The notes under the pieces were generated by a model, which was not told where the DNA came from, did no database searches, and saw only the letters and a program-made list of their open reading frames with translations. The position numbers were made by a program, and so were the translations under genes. Positions 39,581 through 48,212 of a stretch of 64,000 nucleotides of DNA are shown here, in pieces; positions within the stretch are counted from its first letter, which is position 1, and every line of letters starts with the position of its first letter. Source of the stretch: CAYZXL01 sp964482435 (GTDB lineage: Bacteria > Auribacterota > JABMQX01); assembly GCA_964482435.1 (NCBI GenBank), contig CAYZXL010000018.1:1-64000 (forward strand), given 5' to 3'.

Positions 39581-41119
39581 CTACCCCCCGGTAGCAGCCA
39601 TCATGATTGTGTTCTGTGTGGCTTGTTCTCTGGTTAGCCTTGCGGTGATGGTTCCTTCGTGAAGGACTATGATTCTGTCGCTCATTGCCATGATCTCGGG
39701 AAGCTCGGAGGAGATCATGACGATTCCCACGCCGCTCGCCGCGAGCTTGCACATCAGGGAGTGAATGGCGGCTTTTGCGCCGACGTCAATTCCGCGGGTC
39801 GGCTCATCGAGAACGAGGACTTTTGGCCTGACTCCGAGCCACTTCGCGATGACAACCTTCTGCTGATTGCCGCCGCTGAGGTTGGCGACTTTCTGCTCGA
39901 CGGAGGGTGTCCGGATATCAAGTTCCTGGACGCGGCGGACGGCGTCCTTTCTCTCTCTGGCTTTGCTGACAATGCCAGCTCTCGCGAAGTCTCTGAGATG
40001 AGCGAGGGTGATGTTTTCCCTGACGGCCATGGAAAGAATGAGGGCCTGCAGTTTTCTGTCCTCGGGGACGAGTCCGAGTCCGCTGCGAATGGCGTCAATG
40101 GGCGAGTTGATAGAGACTTTATGCCCCTCTACATAGACCTCGCCGGAATCCCTGGGGTCTACGCCGAAGATAGCGCGTGAGATCTCGGTTCGTCCTGCGC
40201 CCATGAGTCCGGCCATTCCAAGAATTTCCCCCTTTCTGACTGAGAAGGAGATGTCGGAGAAAGCTCCGTGCCGTGAAAAGCCCTCAACTCGGATTACCTC
40301 TTCGCCGACGGGGACAGGCTCTTTCGGGAAGAGGTTGAGCGACCGCCCGACCATCATCTGCACGACCTTCTCTTTGTCCGCCTCGCTGATCGGCAAATCC
40401 CCCACGTGCTTGCCGTCTCGCAAAACCGTTATGCGGTCGGCGACCTGAAAGACCTCCTCAAGCCTGTGCGTGATGTAGATGATGCCCACGCCTCTCTGCT
40501 TCAGCGCCGCAATGACCTGAAAGAGCGTGTTGACCTCGTGTTCGGAAAGCGCCGATGTCGGCTCATCCATGATGATGACTCGCGCGTCCGAGGAGACCGC
40601 TCTTGCTATCTCGATCATCTGCTGCCCGGCTACGCTGAGGTCTCCGACGCGAGCCGACGGGTCGAAGCGTGCGCCAATTGTTCCCAGAGCGTGTCTCGCC
40701 TCCTCCCGCAGGCGCGGCCAGTTTACCATCGGAAGACCCTGGCGCTTGGGCAGGCGGCTGATGAATATGTTTTCGGCGACGCTCATGTTCGGGAAAAGGC
40801 TCAGTTCCTGATAGATGGCGGCGATGCCGAGGGCGCGAGCGTCCAGGGGGGAGCGGATGTGGACCCTCCGCCCACGAATGAATATCTCCCCCGCATCCGC
40901 ATGATGTGCGCCGCACAGAATCTTGATAAGGGTGGACTTTCCCGCACCGTTTTCGCCGACGAGGGCAAGGACCTCTCCGGGGCAAATTCTCAGGCTGACA
41001 GCGTCGAGTGCCTGGACGCCGGGAAAGGCTTTGCTTATATTTCTCATCTCCGCGGCGGGAGGGGCTGGTTCCCGCCGGTGGTCGGAGGAGGTGTTTTGGG
41101 GGTCTGACGTGTCGAGCAT
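39581..41119 (-). CDS. rbsA: Sugar ABC transporter ATP-binding protein (RbsA/XylG type)
   Basis: A 512-residue protein with two ABC domains. The first has Walker A GENGAGKST, signature LSVAGQQMIEIARA and Walker B VIIMDEPTSAL. The second has a degenerate P-loop region GLMGAGRTE, signature LSGGNQQKVVIAKWL and LVLDEPTRGID. This arrangement is typical of the monosaccharide importer family. An N-terminal extension of about 25 residues precedes MRNISKAFPG. The ATG at 41119 has no clear ribosome-binding site, so the true start is less certain. Confidence 0.92.
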   Translation of the reverse strand: MLDTSDPQNTSSDHRREPAPPAAEMRNISKAFPGVQALDAVSLRICPGEVLALVGENGAGKSTLIKILCGAHHADAGEIFIRGRRVHIRSPLDARALGIAAIYQELSLFPNMSVAENIFISRLPKRQGLPMVNWPRLREEARHALGTIGARFDPSARVGDLSVAGQQMIEIARAVSSDARVIIMDEPTSALSEHEVNTLFQVIAALKQRGVGIIYITHRLEEVFQVADRITVLRDGKHVGDLPISEADKEKVVQMMVGRSLNLFPKEPVPVGEEVIRVEGFSRHGAFSDISFSVRKGEILGMAGLMGAGRTEISRAIFGVDPRDSGEVYVEGHKVSINSPIDAIRSGLGLVPEDRKLQALILSMAVRENITLAHLRDFARAGIVSKARERKDAVRRVQELDIRTPSVEQKVANLSGGNQQKVVIAKWLGVRPKVLVLDEPTRGIDVGAKAAIHSLMCKLAASGVGIVMISSELPEIMAMSDRIIVLHEGTITARLTREQATQNTIMMAATGG

Positions 41120-41229
41120 GCGGTGTTACGGATTGTTCTCAGTTTTTGCGTGACACTGCGTCGCCTTTCCTGAGGCGCGAAAGGTCCGCGCCGGAAAAGC
41201 CAAACCGGCATCCGTCCTTCTTGCAAGAC

Positions 41230-42204
41230 TCATTCGTATTTCTGTTCGGTCGCCTTGAGGTTGTCCCTGGTGATTACCAGGACGCCGGTATCTATGATCT
41301 TGTTTTCGGGCTTTTTCCCCTTATGGGCATTAAACAGGACTTTGATTGCCTGGTACCCCATGTCGAAGGGACGCTGGGCAACCGTCGCCTGAACGACTCC
41401 TTCCTGGATGAGTTGTCTGCATTCGGGGGTATCGTCAAAGCCGACGATTTTGACTTTTCCGACCTTATTGGCGGCTTTGACGGCGCGAGCGGCGCCCGGA
41501 GCTCCCGGCGCGGATACTCCGAAGAAGCCTCCCAGGTCGGGATGAGCCAGAAGCAGGTTTTCGGCGATAGCTCTGGCTTTCTCGGAATCATCGTCGTCGG
41601 GCTCAGGGGGGAGGGCCTGCATGTCGGGGTAATTCTTCAATGCATCCCTGAACCCCTTGATCCTCTGATTGAGATTCAATGCACCGAGGCCGCCCGTGAG
41701 GATAGCGACCTTCCCTTTTCCTTCCATCAACTTTGCGAGGGTCTCGCCGGCGGTCCTGCCGGCTGCCTCATTATCGGTGCCAATGTAAGCGAGACGTTTG
41801 CTTTCGGGCGAATCGGAATCGAATGTGACGACAGGGACGCCCCGGTCAATGGCGCGGTTGATGACCCGGATGACGGCTGTGGGGTCGTTCGGGGAGATCG
41901 CTATGCCGGCGACGCCTTTGAGAAGGAGATTTTCGATGATGTCAATCTGCTTGACGATGTCAGTGCTTGAGGGGCCCGTGAAAAGGTGCCCGACGTTTTC
42001 CTCTTTAGCAGCCTTTTCCATGCCGCGTCGGCAGGCTGTCCAGTAAATCTGACCTATGGACTTTGGCACGAGAGCGAAAACCGGCTTCTCTTCTTCCTTT
42101 GCTTTCTTTCGACATGCGCCAACAAAGGCTGTCAGAAAAATCAAGATGATGCAAAGGAACCAGAAGCGACCCTTGAACACCCGGCAAGCACCTGCGTCAC
42201 TCAT
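41230..42204 (-). CDS. rbsB: Sugar ABC transporter substrate-binding lipoprotein (RbsB type)
   Basis: A 324-residue protein. The signal peptide (FWFLCIILIFLTAFVGAC) ends in lipobox FVGAC, so it is membrane-tethered. The mature protein is a type I periplasmic-binding fold (Peripla_BP_4): IYWTACRRGMEKAAKE, GIAISPNDPTAVIRVIN, GVPVVTFDSDSPESKRLAYI, GTDNEAAGRTAGE and GFDDTPECRQLI. ATG 42204 is preceded by GGAGG 8 nt upstream; the ORF extends 13 codons further without a better site. It is the first gene of the importer operon, 110 nt ahead of the ATPase gene. The 298-nt gap upstream shows no gene. Confidence 0.92.
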   Translation of the reverse strand: MSDAGACRVFKGRFWFLCIILIFLTAFVGACRKKAKEEEKPVFALVPKSIGQIYWTACRRGMEKAAKEENVGHLFTGPSSTDIVKQIDIIENLLLKGVAGIAISPNDPTAVIRVINRAIDRGVPVVTFDSDSPESKRLAYIGTDNEAAGRTAGETLAKLMEGKGKVAILTGGLGALNLNQRIKGFRDALKNYPDMQALPPEPDDDDSEKARAIAENLLLAHPDLGGFFGVSAPGAPGAARAVKAANKVGKVKIVGFDDTPECRQLIQEGVVQATVAQRPFDMGYQAIKVLFNAHKGKKPENKIIDTGVLVITRDNLKATEQKYE

Positions 42205-42502
42205 GAGATGTACCTCCTGCGTTGAATTGTTGCCTACGGACAAAGAAAACAGATACTCCTCTGGACCGCGTCGCCGAGGATTTTATTCCGGCCAAAAGCG
42301 ACTCACGATAACGGATCGGCGAATGCGACCGGGACGGATGCTACCAAAAACGCGTGCTCAATAGAAGGAATTTCCGAGTGTGTGCGACTGGCAGCGCAGT
42401 CGGCTTCGGAAACAAGGCACGGGCGCCAGCGGCACGGTGCAGATGCGTTATATGGCGAGTTATCGAGCGGAACCAGCTACAGGGCGGCTGGTCGCGCAAG
42501 GG

Positions 42503-43480
42503 TCACTGTTCCTCGGTGTCGCCGAGCAAAATCCGCCGCAGAGAGAAAATCTCCGGGTCTATCGGCACATTCTGGAGCCAGCCGCAGGTCAATCCTAAAT
42601 CGCCCATAATTTTTCTGGCGCGGGCATACTCCGCTCGGGTTATTCTGCGGTTCAGTTCGGGAAACTCATCCGCCCTGTACTGCGGAAAGTACTGGCTCAT
42701 GAGGCTGGTATAGGTATTCACGGATACCTTCTCCGCGAGGAATCTCAGGACACCTTCGCTCCCCGCAATGTCGTTTGGCAGAATAAGGTGGCGGACAAGC
42801 AGCCCGCGCGTGGCAACCCCCTGAGAATCCATCTGGAGGTCTCCAACCTGGCGATGCATCTCGAGAATGGATTCCCGGTTGATCCGCGGGTAGTCCGGGG
42901 CGGACGAGTATTTTCTTGCGTTCTCCTCGTTTCCGTATTTCATGTCGGGCATGTAGATGTCAATGATGCCGTCCCACAACTTCAGCATCTCAAGCGATTC
43001 GTATCCACCATCGTTATAGACGATGGGAATGTTCAAGCCGCCCTCGTAAGCTCTCAGAAGGGCAGCCATAATCTGCGGGCACAGATGCGTCGGCGTCACC
43101 AGATTGATGTTATGAGCGCCCCTCTTCTGCAAGCCAAGCATCTGTTGGGCCAGCTCTTCCTCCGAGACGACGTACCCATTCTTCTCCTGGCTTATGCTGT
43201 AATTCTGGCAGAAGACACATTTCAGATTGCACGATGAAAAGAATATCGTCCCCGACCCGCGATAGCCCGAGATCGGCGGCTCCTCGCCGAAGTGCAGCGA
43301 CGCAGTCGAGACCATAATCTCTTTCCCAAGCCGACAGACTCCCTTCTCGCCTTTCAGGCGGTTCACGCCGCAATTGCGCGGACAGATCGAGCACTTCTCG
43401 AGAAGAGAGCGGGCTTCTTTCACCCGCTCGCTGAGAAGCTTGATTTTGTTTTTGACGTCATTCATGAAGTCTTTTTTCAT
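42503..43480 (-). CDS. PflX-like radical SAM protein (COG1313 type)
   Basis: A 325-residue protein. The N-terminus has a cysteine cluster CSICPRNCGVNR with GVCRLG. The radical SAM cluster-binding motif SCNLKCVFCQNYSIS (CxxxCxxC) follows, about residues 82-96. Later segments VTPTHLCPQIMAALL, IVYNDGGYESLEML and DIYMPDMKYGNEENA are typical of PflX-like proteins related to pyruvate formate-lyase activases. The substrate is unknown. It is the last of three minus-strand genes, 39 nt after the phosphoesterase. Confidence 0.85.
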   Translation of the reverse strand: MKKDFMNDVKNKIKLLSERVKEARSLLEKCSICPRNCGVNRLKGEKGVCRLGKEIMVSTASLHFGEEPPISGYRGSGTIFFSSCNLKCVFCQNYSISQEKNGYVVSEEELAQQMLGLQKRGAHNINLVTPTHLCPQIMAALLRAYEGGLNIPIVYNDGGYESLEMLKLWDGIIDIYMPDMKYGNEENARKYSSAPDYPRINRESILEMHRQVGDLQMDSQGVATRGLLVRHLILPNDIAGSEGVLRFLAEKVSVNTYTSLMSQYFPQYRADEFPELNRRITRAEYARARKIMGDLGLTCGWLQNVPIDPEIFSLRRILLGDTEEQ

Positions 43481-43519
43481 TGCTCGCTGCCGGCAAAAAC
43501 GTAGCCCGGGCCGCGGTCT

Positions 43520-44389
43520 CTATCGCTCACCGTCGCTCGTTTTGCCGACCGCCGCCTCACGCAGGCTGGCACGATAGGTCGTGCGAGGCCCTCGATCATC
43601 AGTCTCGCCCGCCAGTGTCAATACTCTGACCTCCGGCGGACAGAGGAATCGTAACGGAAACGCACAGGTCCCGATTCCACTGTGGATGCAAAGCACCGAA
43701 CTTCCCTCCTTCATAATCCCCCGGCAGTAGCGGCGCGAAACCTCCGATTTCACATATAGCGCCCCAATCAGCGGCAGCCTGACCTGGCCGCCGTGCGTAT
43801 CGCCGCAGAGCATCAACGAGTATCCCAGCGCCCTCGCCAGCCGCGCCACATCCGGCCCGTGCGACAATAGAATCTTGAAGTTTCCGTCGGGTATCTGGGA
43901 CGTAACCGAGATCAAAGCTCGCGTCGCTCGTCTCAAATTCAAGCCGTCAATTCCCGCGAACCAGAGAGAATCGCCTCCGACGACGAGGCGTTTCGTCCTT
44001 CCGGACAGAACTTCGATTCCCGCCCTCTGAATCCCTCTGATCGTTTCGCGACTATCTTTGTTCCCAAGGACGCCGAGCATTCCGAACCGCGACTTGATGC
44101 ATCGCGCGATTTCCTCAAGAGCCTTTTCGACCTTATGCTCTCTCGTCGTCTTTCGCCGCTTGTAGTCGCCCGTGAACAGAAAAAGGTCTGCGTTGATCGC
44201 GCGAAGCAACCGGCAAAGCCGCTTCTCCTGGCGCCCAAAACCGGAGGAATGCAGGTCCGAAATATGGACGATTTTGAATCCGTCGAAAGCCGCAGGCAAA
44301 CCCGGTAAGGGAATTCGGTCTCGACGAAGCTGTATCCGTTGAGCCTCTACGTAGGCGTACAGCACTATCAGCAAAGCAGCCCACAACAT
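43520..44389 (-). CDS. Membrane-anchored metallophosphoesterase (YkuE-like) with altered GNHD motif
   Basis: A 289-residue protein. One N-terminal membrane segment (MLWAALLIVLYAYVEAQ) precedes the calcineurin-like core: ISDLHSSGFG (D45, H47), LFTGDYK (D75), GVLGNKDS (109-113), LLSHGPD and LCGDTHGGQVRLP. The usual GNHD/GNHE box reads GNKD, replacing the phosphate-contacting histidine with lysine. Homologues act on cyclic nucleotides, UDP-diacylglucosamine or cell-wall lipids; the substrate here is unknown. It is 108 nt downstream of the permease gene. Confidence 0.82.
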   Translation of the reverse strand: MLWAALLIVLYAYVEAQRIQLRRDRIPLPGLPAAFDGFKIVHISDLHSSGFGRQEKRLCRLLRAINADLFLFTGDYKRRKTTREHKVEKALEEIARCIKSRFGMLGVLGNKDSRETIRGIQRAGIEVLSGRTKRLVVGGDSLWFAGIDGLNLRRATRALISVTSQIPDGNFKILLSHGPDVARLARALGYSLMLCGDTHGGQVRLPLIGALYVKSEVSRRYCRGIMKEGSSVLCIHSGIGTCAFPLRFLCPPEVRVLTLAGETDDRGPRTTYRASLREAAVGKTSDGER

Positions 44390-44497
44390 GGCTTCATCCC
44401 GACTTTCGACTTCTGCTCAGCGAGGCCGCCAGCGACCATCAGTGCGTCCAACCCTGGCATCCTCGACATAACCTCCACGGCCATGACGGAGACATCC

Positions 44498-45766
44498 TCA
44501 CGACATCCTGAGAACCTCGACCGGTTCCAGTGACGCCGCTCTTTTCGCTGGCAGGATGCTCGATGCAATTCCCACCGCAATCGAGACCGCCGCTGCAATG
44601 AGAATGGAGGAAGCGGAAAAGATGACATGCCAGCGTATGATGCTCGCCTCCACTAACTTCGCCAGCCCGATCCCCAGCCCAATTCCAATCAAGCCTCCTG
44701 TTGCGCAAAGAAGAACGCCTTCCAGTCCGAATTGCAGGCCGACGGCTGTTTTGGTTGCGCCTTCCGTTCTTCGTATTGCTATCTCCCTGTACCTCTCCCT
44801 TACCGAAAGAAGCCTGATCGTCGTAATCATGACCGCCGCCACGACGATAATCACTATCCAGATAACGTTACTGTATCCTGTGAAGTCGTGGAGGGACCTG
44901 AGCGTCTCCAGAATCCATTCCTTTTGCGACACAACTACTACATATCCCTCCTTGGGGTCAAAAATGTTGTCGAGCTTTTGCATCGCCCGCTCGACGAGGT
45001 CGGCATCTTTGACCCTGATCAGGACGGTGTCAATGGTATCGCCTTGCTGCCATATCAGGCCGAGCGGAACGTAGATGTTTTTGAACTCAAGCCGACTGGG
45101 AAAGACGGCGCGCGACATCGCAACTGTGTCAATCGGCCCGCTAGCCTTTCTGATCGTGAAGGGGTCCTCGACGACGCCGATGACTTTCAGCCGCCACCTG
45201 GACTTTCCGCGAACAATCTCCAGTTCCTTTCCGGTGGCGCGCCCCTTCCCCAAAAGGTCATTCGCCATTGCTGAATCCATCACGCACACCGGCACCTTCT
45301 GAGAAACCTCCTCGTCCCGGAAGAATCGTCCCTCTTTCATCCCGAGATGGAGCGTTCTGGCGAACTCCGCCGTCGTGCCGATGACGGTGGCGGTTCTGGA
45401 AGCTGCACCTGGCGGAAAAGACGCGGAGTGCCGCTTGTGAACCGCAGGAGCTACTGCTCTCACGTCGGCGCGCAGTTCGTTCCTGATTTGCTCGAGGTGA
45501 GACATGCTGAGAGACTTCGACTTGAACACCGGGCCGAGGTCCGGCATCAGGTTATGCACCACGACGACGTCGAGCCCGAGCTTTGATAGGTCCTGTTGTA
45601 TCCGCTCCCTTCCGCCTTTCAGAATCGCCATGGAAGCGACGACGCAGGCGATTCCGATGGAAGCCGTCAGAACCGTCAAGGCCGACCTCAGCGGACGCTG
45701 AAGCACGCCTGACATGGCAATGCTCGTGCTCGATCGTATTGCTCGGATTAGACACCTCACGAACAC
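44498..45766 (-). CDS. MacB/FtsX-like ABC transporter permease
   Basis: A 422-residue protein with the MacB_PCD-FtsX layout. It has one N-terminal membrane segment (ALTVLTASIGIACVVASMAI), a large periplasmic domain (about 60-300) and three C-terminal membrane segments, the first YSNVIWIVIIVVAAVMITTI. The coupling segment VRERYREIAIRRTEGATK follows, and the chain ends ILPAKRAASLEPVEVLRM. No ATPase gene is adjacent, so its partner lies elsewhere. The start is uncertain: GTG 45766 has AGGAGG 6 nt upstream, while longer frames have no ribosome-binding site. Confidence 0.85.
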   Translation of the reverse strand: MFVRCLIRAIRSSTSIAMSGVLQRPLRSALTVLTASIGIACVVASMAILKGGRERIQQDLSKLGLDVVVVHNLMPDLGPVFKSKSLSMSHLEQIRNELRADVRAVAPAVHKRHSASFPPGAASRTATVIGTTAEFARTLHLGMKEGRFFRDEEVSQKVPVCVMDSAMANDLLGKGRATGKELEIVRGKSRWRLKVIGVVEDPFTIRKASGPIDTVAMSRAVFPSRLEFKNIYVPLGLIWQQGDTIDTVLIRVKDADLVERAMQKLDNIFDPKEGYVVVVSQKEWILETLRSLHDFTGYSNVIWIVIIVVAAVMITTIRLLSVRERYREIAIRRTEGATKTAVGLQFGLEGVLLCATGGLIGIGLGIGLAKLVEASIIRWHVIFSASSILIAAAVSIAVGIASSILPAKRAASLEPVEVLRMS

Positions 45767-45865
45767 TCCTCGCCTCCTTTCGTCGCCCGCCATTGTCGCA
45801 GGACGCGGGCAGGGCACCTCAAAGCATAGCCGACTCTTCTCTGCCGTTCAAGCCACGACAAGTTT

Positions 45866-46119
45866 TGGGTGTGGCTGTATTCTGGTGGTGTGATCTTGCT
45901 GAAGAGGCGCCGCGGGCGCCACGAGAAGCCCCGCTAAAGCGGGCTGGGGTCTGGGAAAAAGGTGGTCTCTGCGACCCCCGGCTGAAGCAGGGGGCTAAGG
46001 ACGGTGCCGGCTAAAGGCCGGCAGAGGGGCTATCGGAGGGTGCTTCTGGTCACCACTTCGCTCATCGTCCGCGACCGTTGACCCGCGCCAGAAGTACCAC
46101 TGAAATGCAGCCACACCCA
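45866..46119. mobile_element. Probable MITE with imperfect 24-bp terminal inverted repeats
   Basis: The left end tgggtgtggctgtattctgg and the right end accactgaaatgcagccaca are reverse complements over about 24 bp with 4 mismatches. They enclose about 206 bp with internal palindromes (ccccgctaaagcgggctggg; gtgccggctaaaggccggca) and no gene. This compact, non-coding, TIR-bounded structure fits a miniature inverted-repeat element. I could not identify a target-site duplication. Confidence 0.55.
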
Positions 46120-46153
46120 CAGCCTTTCTTCACCTCGACGAGCAAAATATCTC

Positions 46154-46181
46154 TTGATGGTGATTCGAGCGCGTGTAGTAT
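46154..46181 (+). promoter_or_regulatory. Candidate sigma-70 promoter for the archaemetzincin-sucCD operon
   Basis: TTGATG (46154-46159), a 16-nt spacer and TAGTAT (46176-46181); a TATATT shifted by 3 nt could also serve as the -10. It lies about 70 nt before the first start codon. Confidence 0.4.
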
Positions 46182-46261
46182 ATTAGCTGCGAGGTTCACC
46201 CACGCCCGAGAAGGCGACGCGCGCAGGTTTGGTTCAATGCGGGGCGGGCCTCTTTTGAGCT

Positions 46262-46984
46262 ATGGCAAAAACGCTTCTCCGGAACATCGCCATGTTTGCC
46301 ATTATTTCCGCTTTTTCCCCGACGGGTTGCGCGGGAAAAAGCCCGCAGCCCGGCCATTTCGTCCTTCAGCCGCTCGGGAACGTTGATGACAAGCTGCTTG
46401 CTCTCATGGGCCGCTTCGCGGAAATAGCGTATGGCCGCTCCTGCAAAGTGGCGAAGCCGCGGGAGCTTCCCCCCTCCGCATACGACGCCAGAAGAAACCA
46501 GTATCGAGCTGGTGAGCTTCTTTCGCTCCTCAAGGAGCTTTCCCCGACGGGAGCAGCGAAGATTGTCGGCGTCACCGACAAGGACATTTTCACCCGGGAA
46601 ATGAATTTCATCTTTGGTCTCGCCGACGTTCGGGGGAAAGCCTGCATCGTCTCGACCTGCCGCCTCCACGAGTCCTTTTGGCGACACCCCGAAAACGATG
46701 TCCTTTTTCGCCGAAGGGCCCTGAAGATTGTGTATCATGAGCTGGGGCACACCTTCGGCATGGACCACTGTGATAAGATTGAGTGCGCCATGTGCTATCA
46801 TAACAGTCTGCCGGAGCTTGACGCCTCATACGTATGGTTCTGTCCGTCGTGCACCCGAAAACTTGAAAAGCTCGTCGGGGACTTTCCCGATGATAGGAAC
46901 GTAAAGCTTGCCGAGCTCTTGATCGAAATCGGTCTTCCCGGCGATGCGAAACTCTACCGGCCAGGTGAGGGCGTGAGACGGTAA
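46262..46984 (+). CDS. Archaemetzincin-family metalloprotease, predicted lipoprotein
   Basis: A 240-residue protein. The signal peptide ends SAFSPTGC, suggesting lipidation. The catalytic motif HELGHTFGMDHC fits the archaemetzincin consensus HExxHxxGxxHC. The zinc-binding cysteine set follows (CDKIECAMCYHNS and WFCPSCTRKL). Archaemetzincins are zinc proteases of unknown physiological substrate, common in archaea and scattered in bacteria. The stop codon overlaps the sucC start (TAATG), so the two are translationally coupled. The start has no strong ribosome-binding site. Confidence 0.88.
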   Translation: MAKTLLRNIAMFAIISAFSPTGCAGKSPQPGHFVLQPLGNVDDKLLALMGRFAEIAYGRSCKVAKPRELPPSAYDARRNQYRAGELLSLLKELSPTGAAKIVGVTDKDIFTREMNFIFGLADVRGKACIVSTCRLHESFWRHPENDVLFRRRALKIVYHELGHTFGMDHCDKIECAMCYHNSLPELDASYVWFCPSCTRKLEKLVGDFPDDRNVKLAELLIEIGLPGDAKLYRPGEGVRR

Positions 46985-48147
46985 TGCTTATCCACGAATA
47001 TCAGGCAAAAGAAATTCTCAGAAAGTACGGCGTCCCGGCTTCGCCGGGCAAGCCGGCCTTCTCGGTAACTGAGGCGGTGGAAGCCGCTAAAGAAATCGGT
47101 GGCGAGGCATGGGCGGTCAAAGCTCAAGTCCATGCGGGGGGAAGAGGAAAAGGCGGGGGCATCAAGCTCGCTGGAAGTATTGACCAGGTCCAAGAGTATG
47201 CCTCCCGGATGCTTGGTATGAAACTCGTCACTCACCAAACCGGCCCCGAAGGAAAGATTGTCCGGCGATTGCTCGTTGAGAAGGCCGCTAACTACAGCAA
47301 GGAGTTTTACGTCGGGATGGTCGTGGATAGGAAGCTCGCGCGCCCCGTCGTCATGGCGAGCGCGGAAGGAGGCATTGACATCGAGGAGGTTGCCGCCAGA
47401 AGCCCTGAGAAGATTCTCAAGGAGGCGGTTGACCCCGCAATCGGGCTTCAGCCGTACCAGACCAGAAAGCTCGCGTTCGCCCTCAGTCTCGACAAAGAAT
47501 TGGTGAGAAGCTTCTGCGCGATTCTGTGTTCGCTGTACCAGATTTTCGTCGAGAAGGACTGTTCGCTCGTCGAGATTAACCCGCTTGTTCTCACCGATGG
47601 CGGGCAGTTGCAGCCTCTCGACGCCAAGATTTCTTTCGACGACAACGCTCTCTATCGCCATCCCGACATTCTCGCCCTCCGTGACATCGAGGAGGAAGAC
47701 CCCATTGAAGCGAGGGCTAAAGAGAGCGGATTGAGCTACGTCCGCCTCGACGGGAACATCGGCTGCATGGTGAACGGCGCTGGGCTTGCCATGTCCACCC
47801 TCGACATCATCAAGCATTTTGGCGCCATGCCCGCGAACTTCCTTGACGTCGGAGGCGGAGCGTCAACCGAAGCGGTTACCGAAGCTTTCAAGCTCATCCT
47901 CGCCGACGAGAGGGTCAAGGCTGTCCTCGTCAACATTTTCGGCGGGATAATGAAATGCGACGTGATCGCCAACGGCATCATCGCCGCTGTCAAGCAAGTC
48001 GGGATAGATGTTCCCCTTGTGGTTCGCCTCGAGGGGACAAACGTCGAGCTTGGCAAAAAGATTCTGGAAGATTCCGGGCTTCCTCTCGTAACCGCAACCG
48101 GAATGACCGACGCCGCCCAGAAGGTCGTGGAGGCTTCCCGGCGCTGA
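46984..48147 (+). CDS. sucC: Succinate--CoA ligase (ADP-forming) subunit beta
   Basis: A 387-residue protein with an ATP-grasp domain (IHEYQAKEILRKYGVPASPG; KAQVHAGGRGKGGGIKLA) and a C-terminal CoA-ligase domain. The conserved segments ALYRHPDILALRD, GNIGCMVNGAGLAMSTLDII, NFLDVGGGA and NIFGGIMKCDVIANGI are all present. With SucD it interconverts succinyl-CoA and succinate with nucleotide triphosphate formation in the TCA cycle. Length and motifs are fully typical. The ATG overlaps the preceding stop by 1 nt. Confidence 0.96.
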   Translation: MLIHEYQAKEILRKYGVPASPGKPAFSVTEAVEAAKEIGGEAWAVKAQVHAGGRGKGGGIKLAGSIDQVQEYASRMLGMKLVTHQTGPEGKIVRRLLVEKAANYSKEFYVGMVVDRKLARPVVMASAEGGIDIEEVAARSPEKILKEAVDPAIGLQPYQTRKLAFALSLDKELVRSFCAILCSLYQIFVEKDCSLVEINPLVLTDGGQLQPLDAKISFDDNALYRHPDILALRDIEEEDPIEARAKESGLSYVRLDGNIGCMVNGAGLAMSTLDIIKHFGAMPANFLDVGGGASTEAVTEAFKLILADERVKAVLVNIFGGIMKCDVIANGIIAAVKQVGIDVPLVVRLEGTNVELGKKILEDSGLPLVTATGMTDAAQKVVEASRR

Positions 48148-48212
48148 CCGGCGTCGGACCACATTCTGGCGTTACCACGCCCGATGCGCAGAAGGGCACT
48201 TGAAGGAACAAC

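Noticed and set aside
45840..46120. CRISPR array or tandem repeat in the 45.9-46.1 kb gap
   Set aside because: The palindromes differ in sequence and spacing; there are no regular direct repeats with spacers. No CRISPR array was seen anywhere in the window.
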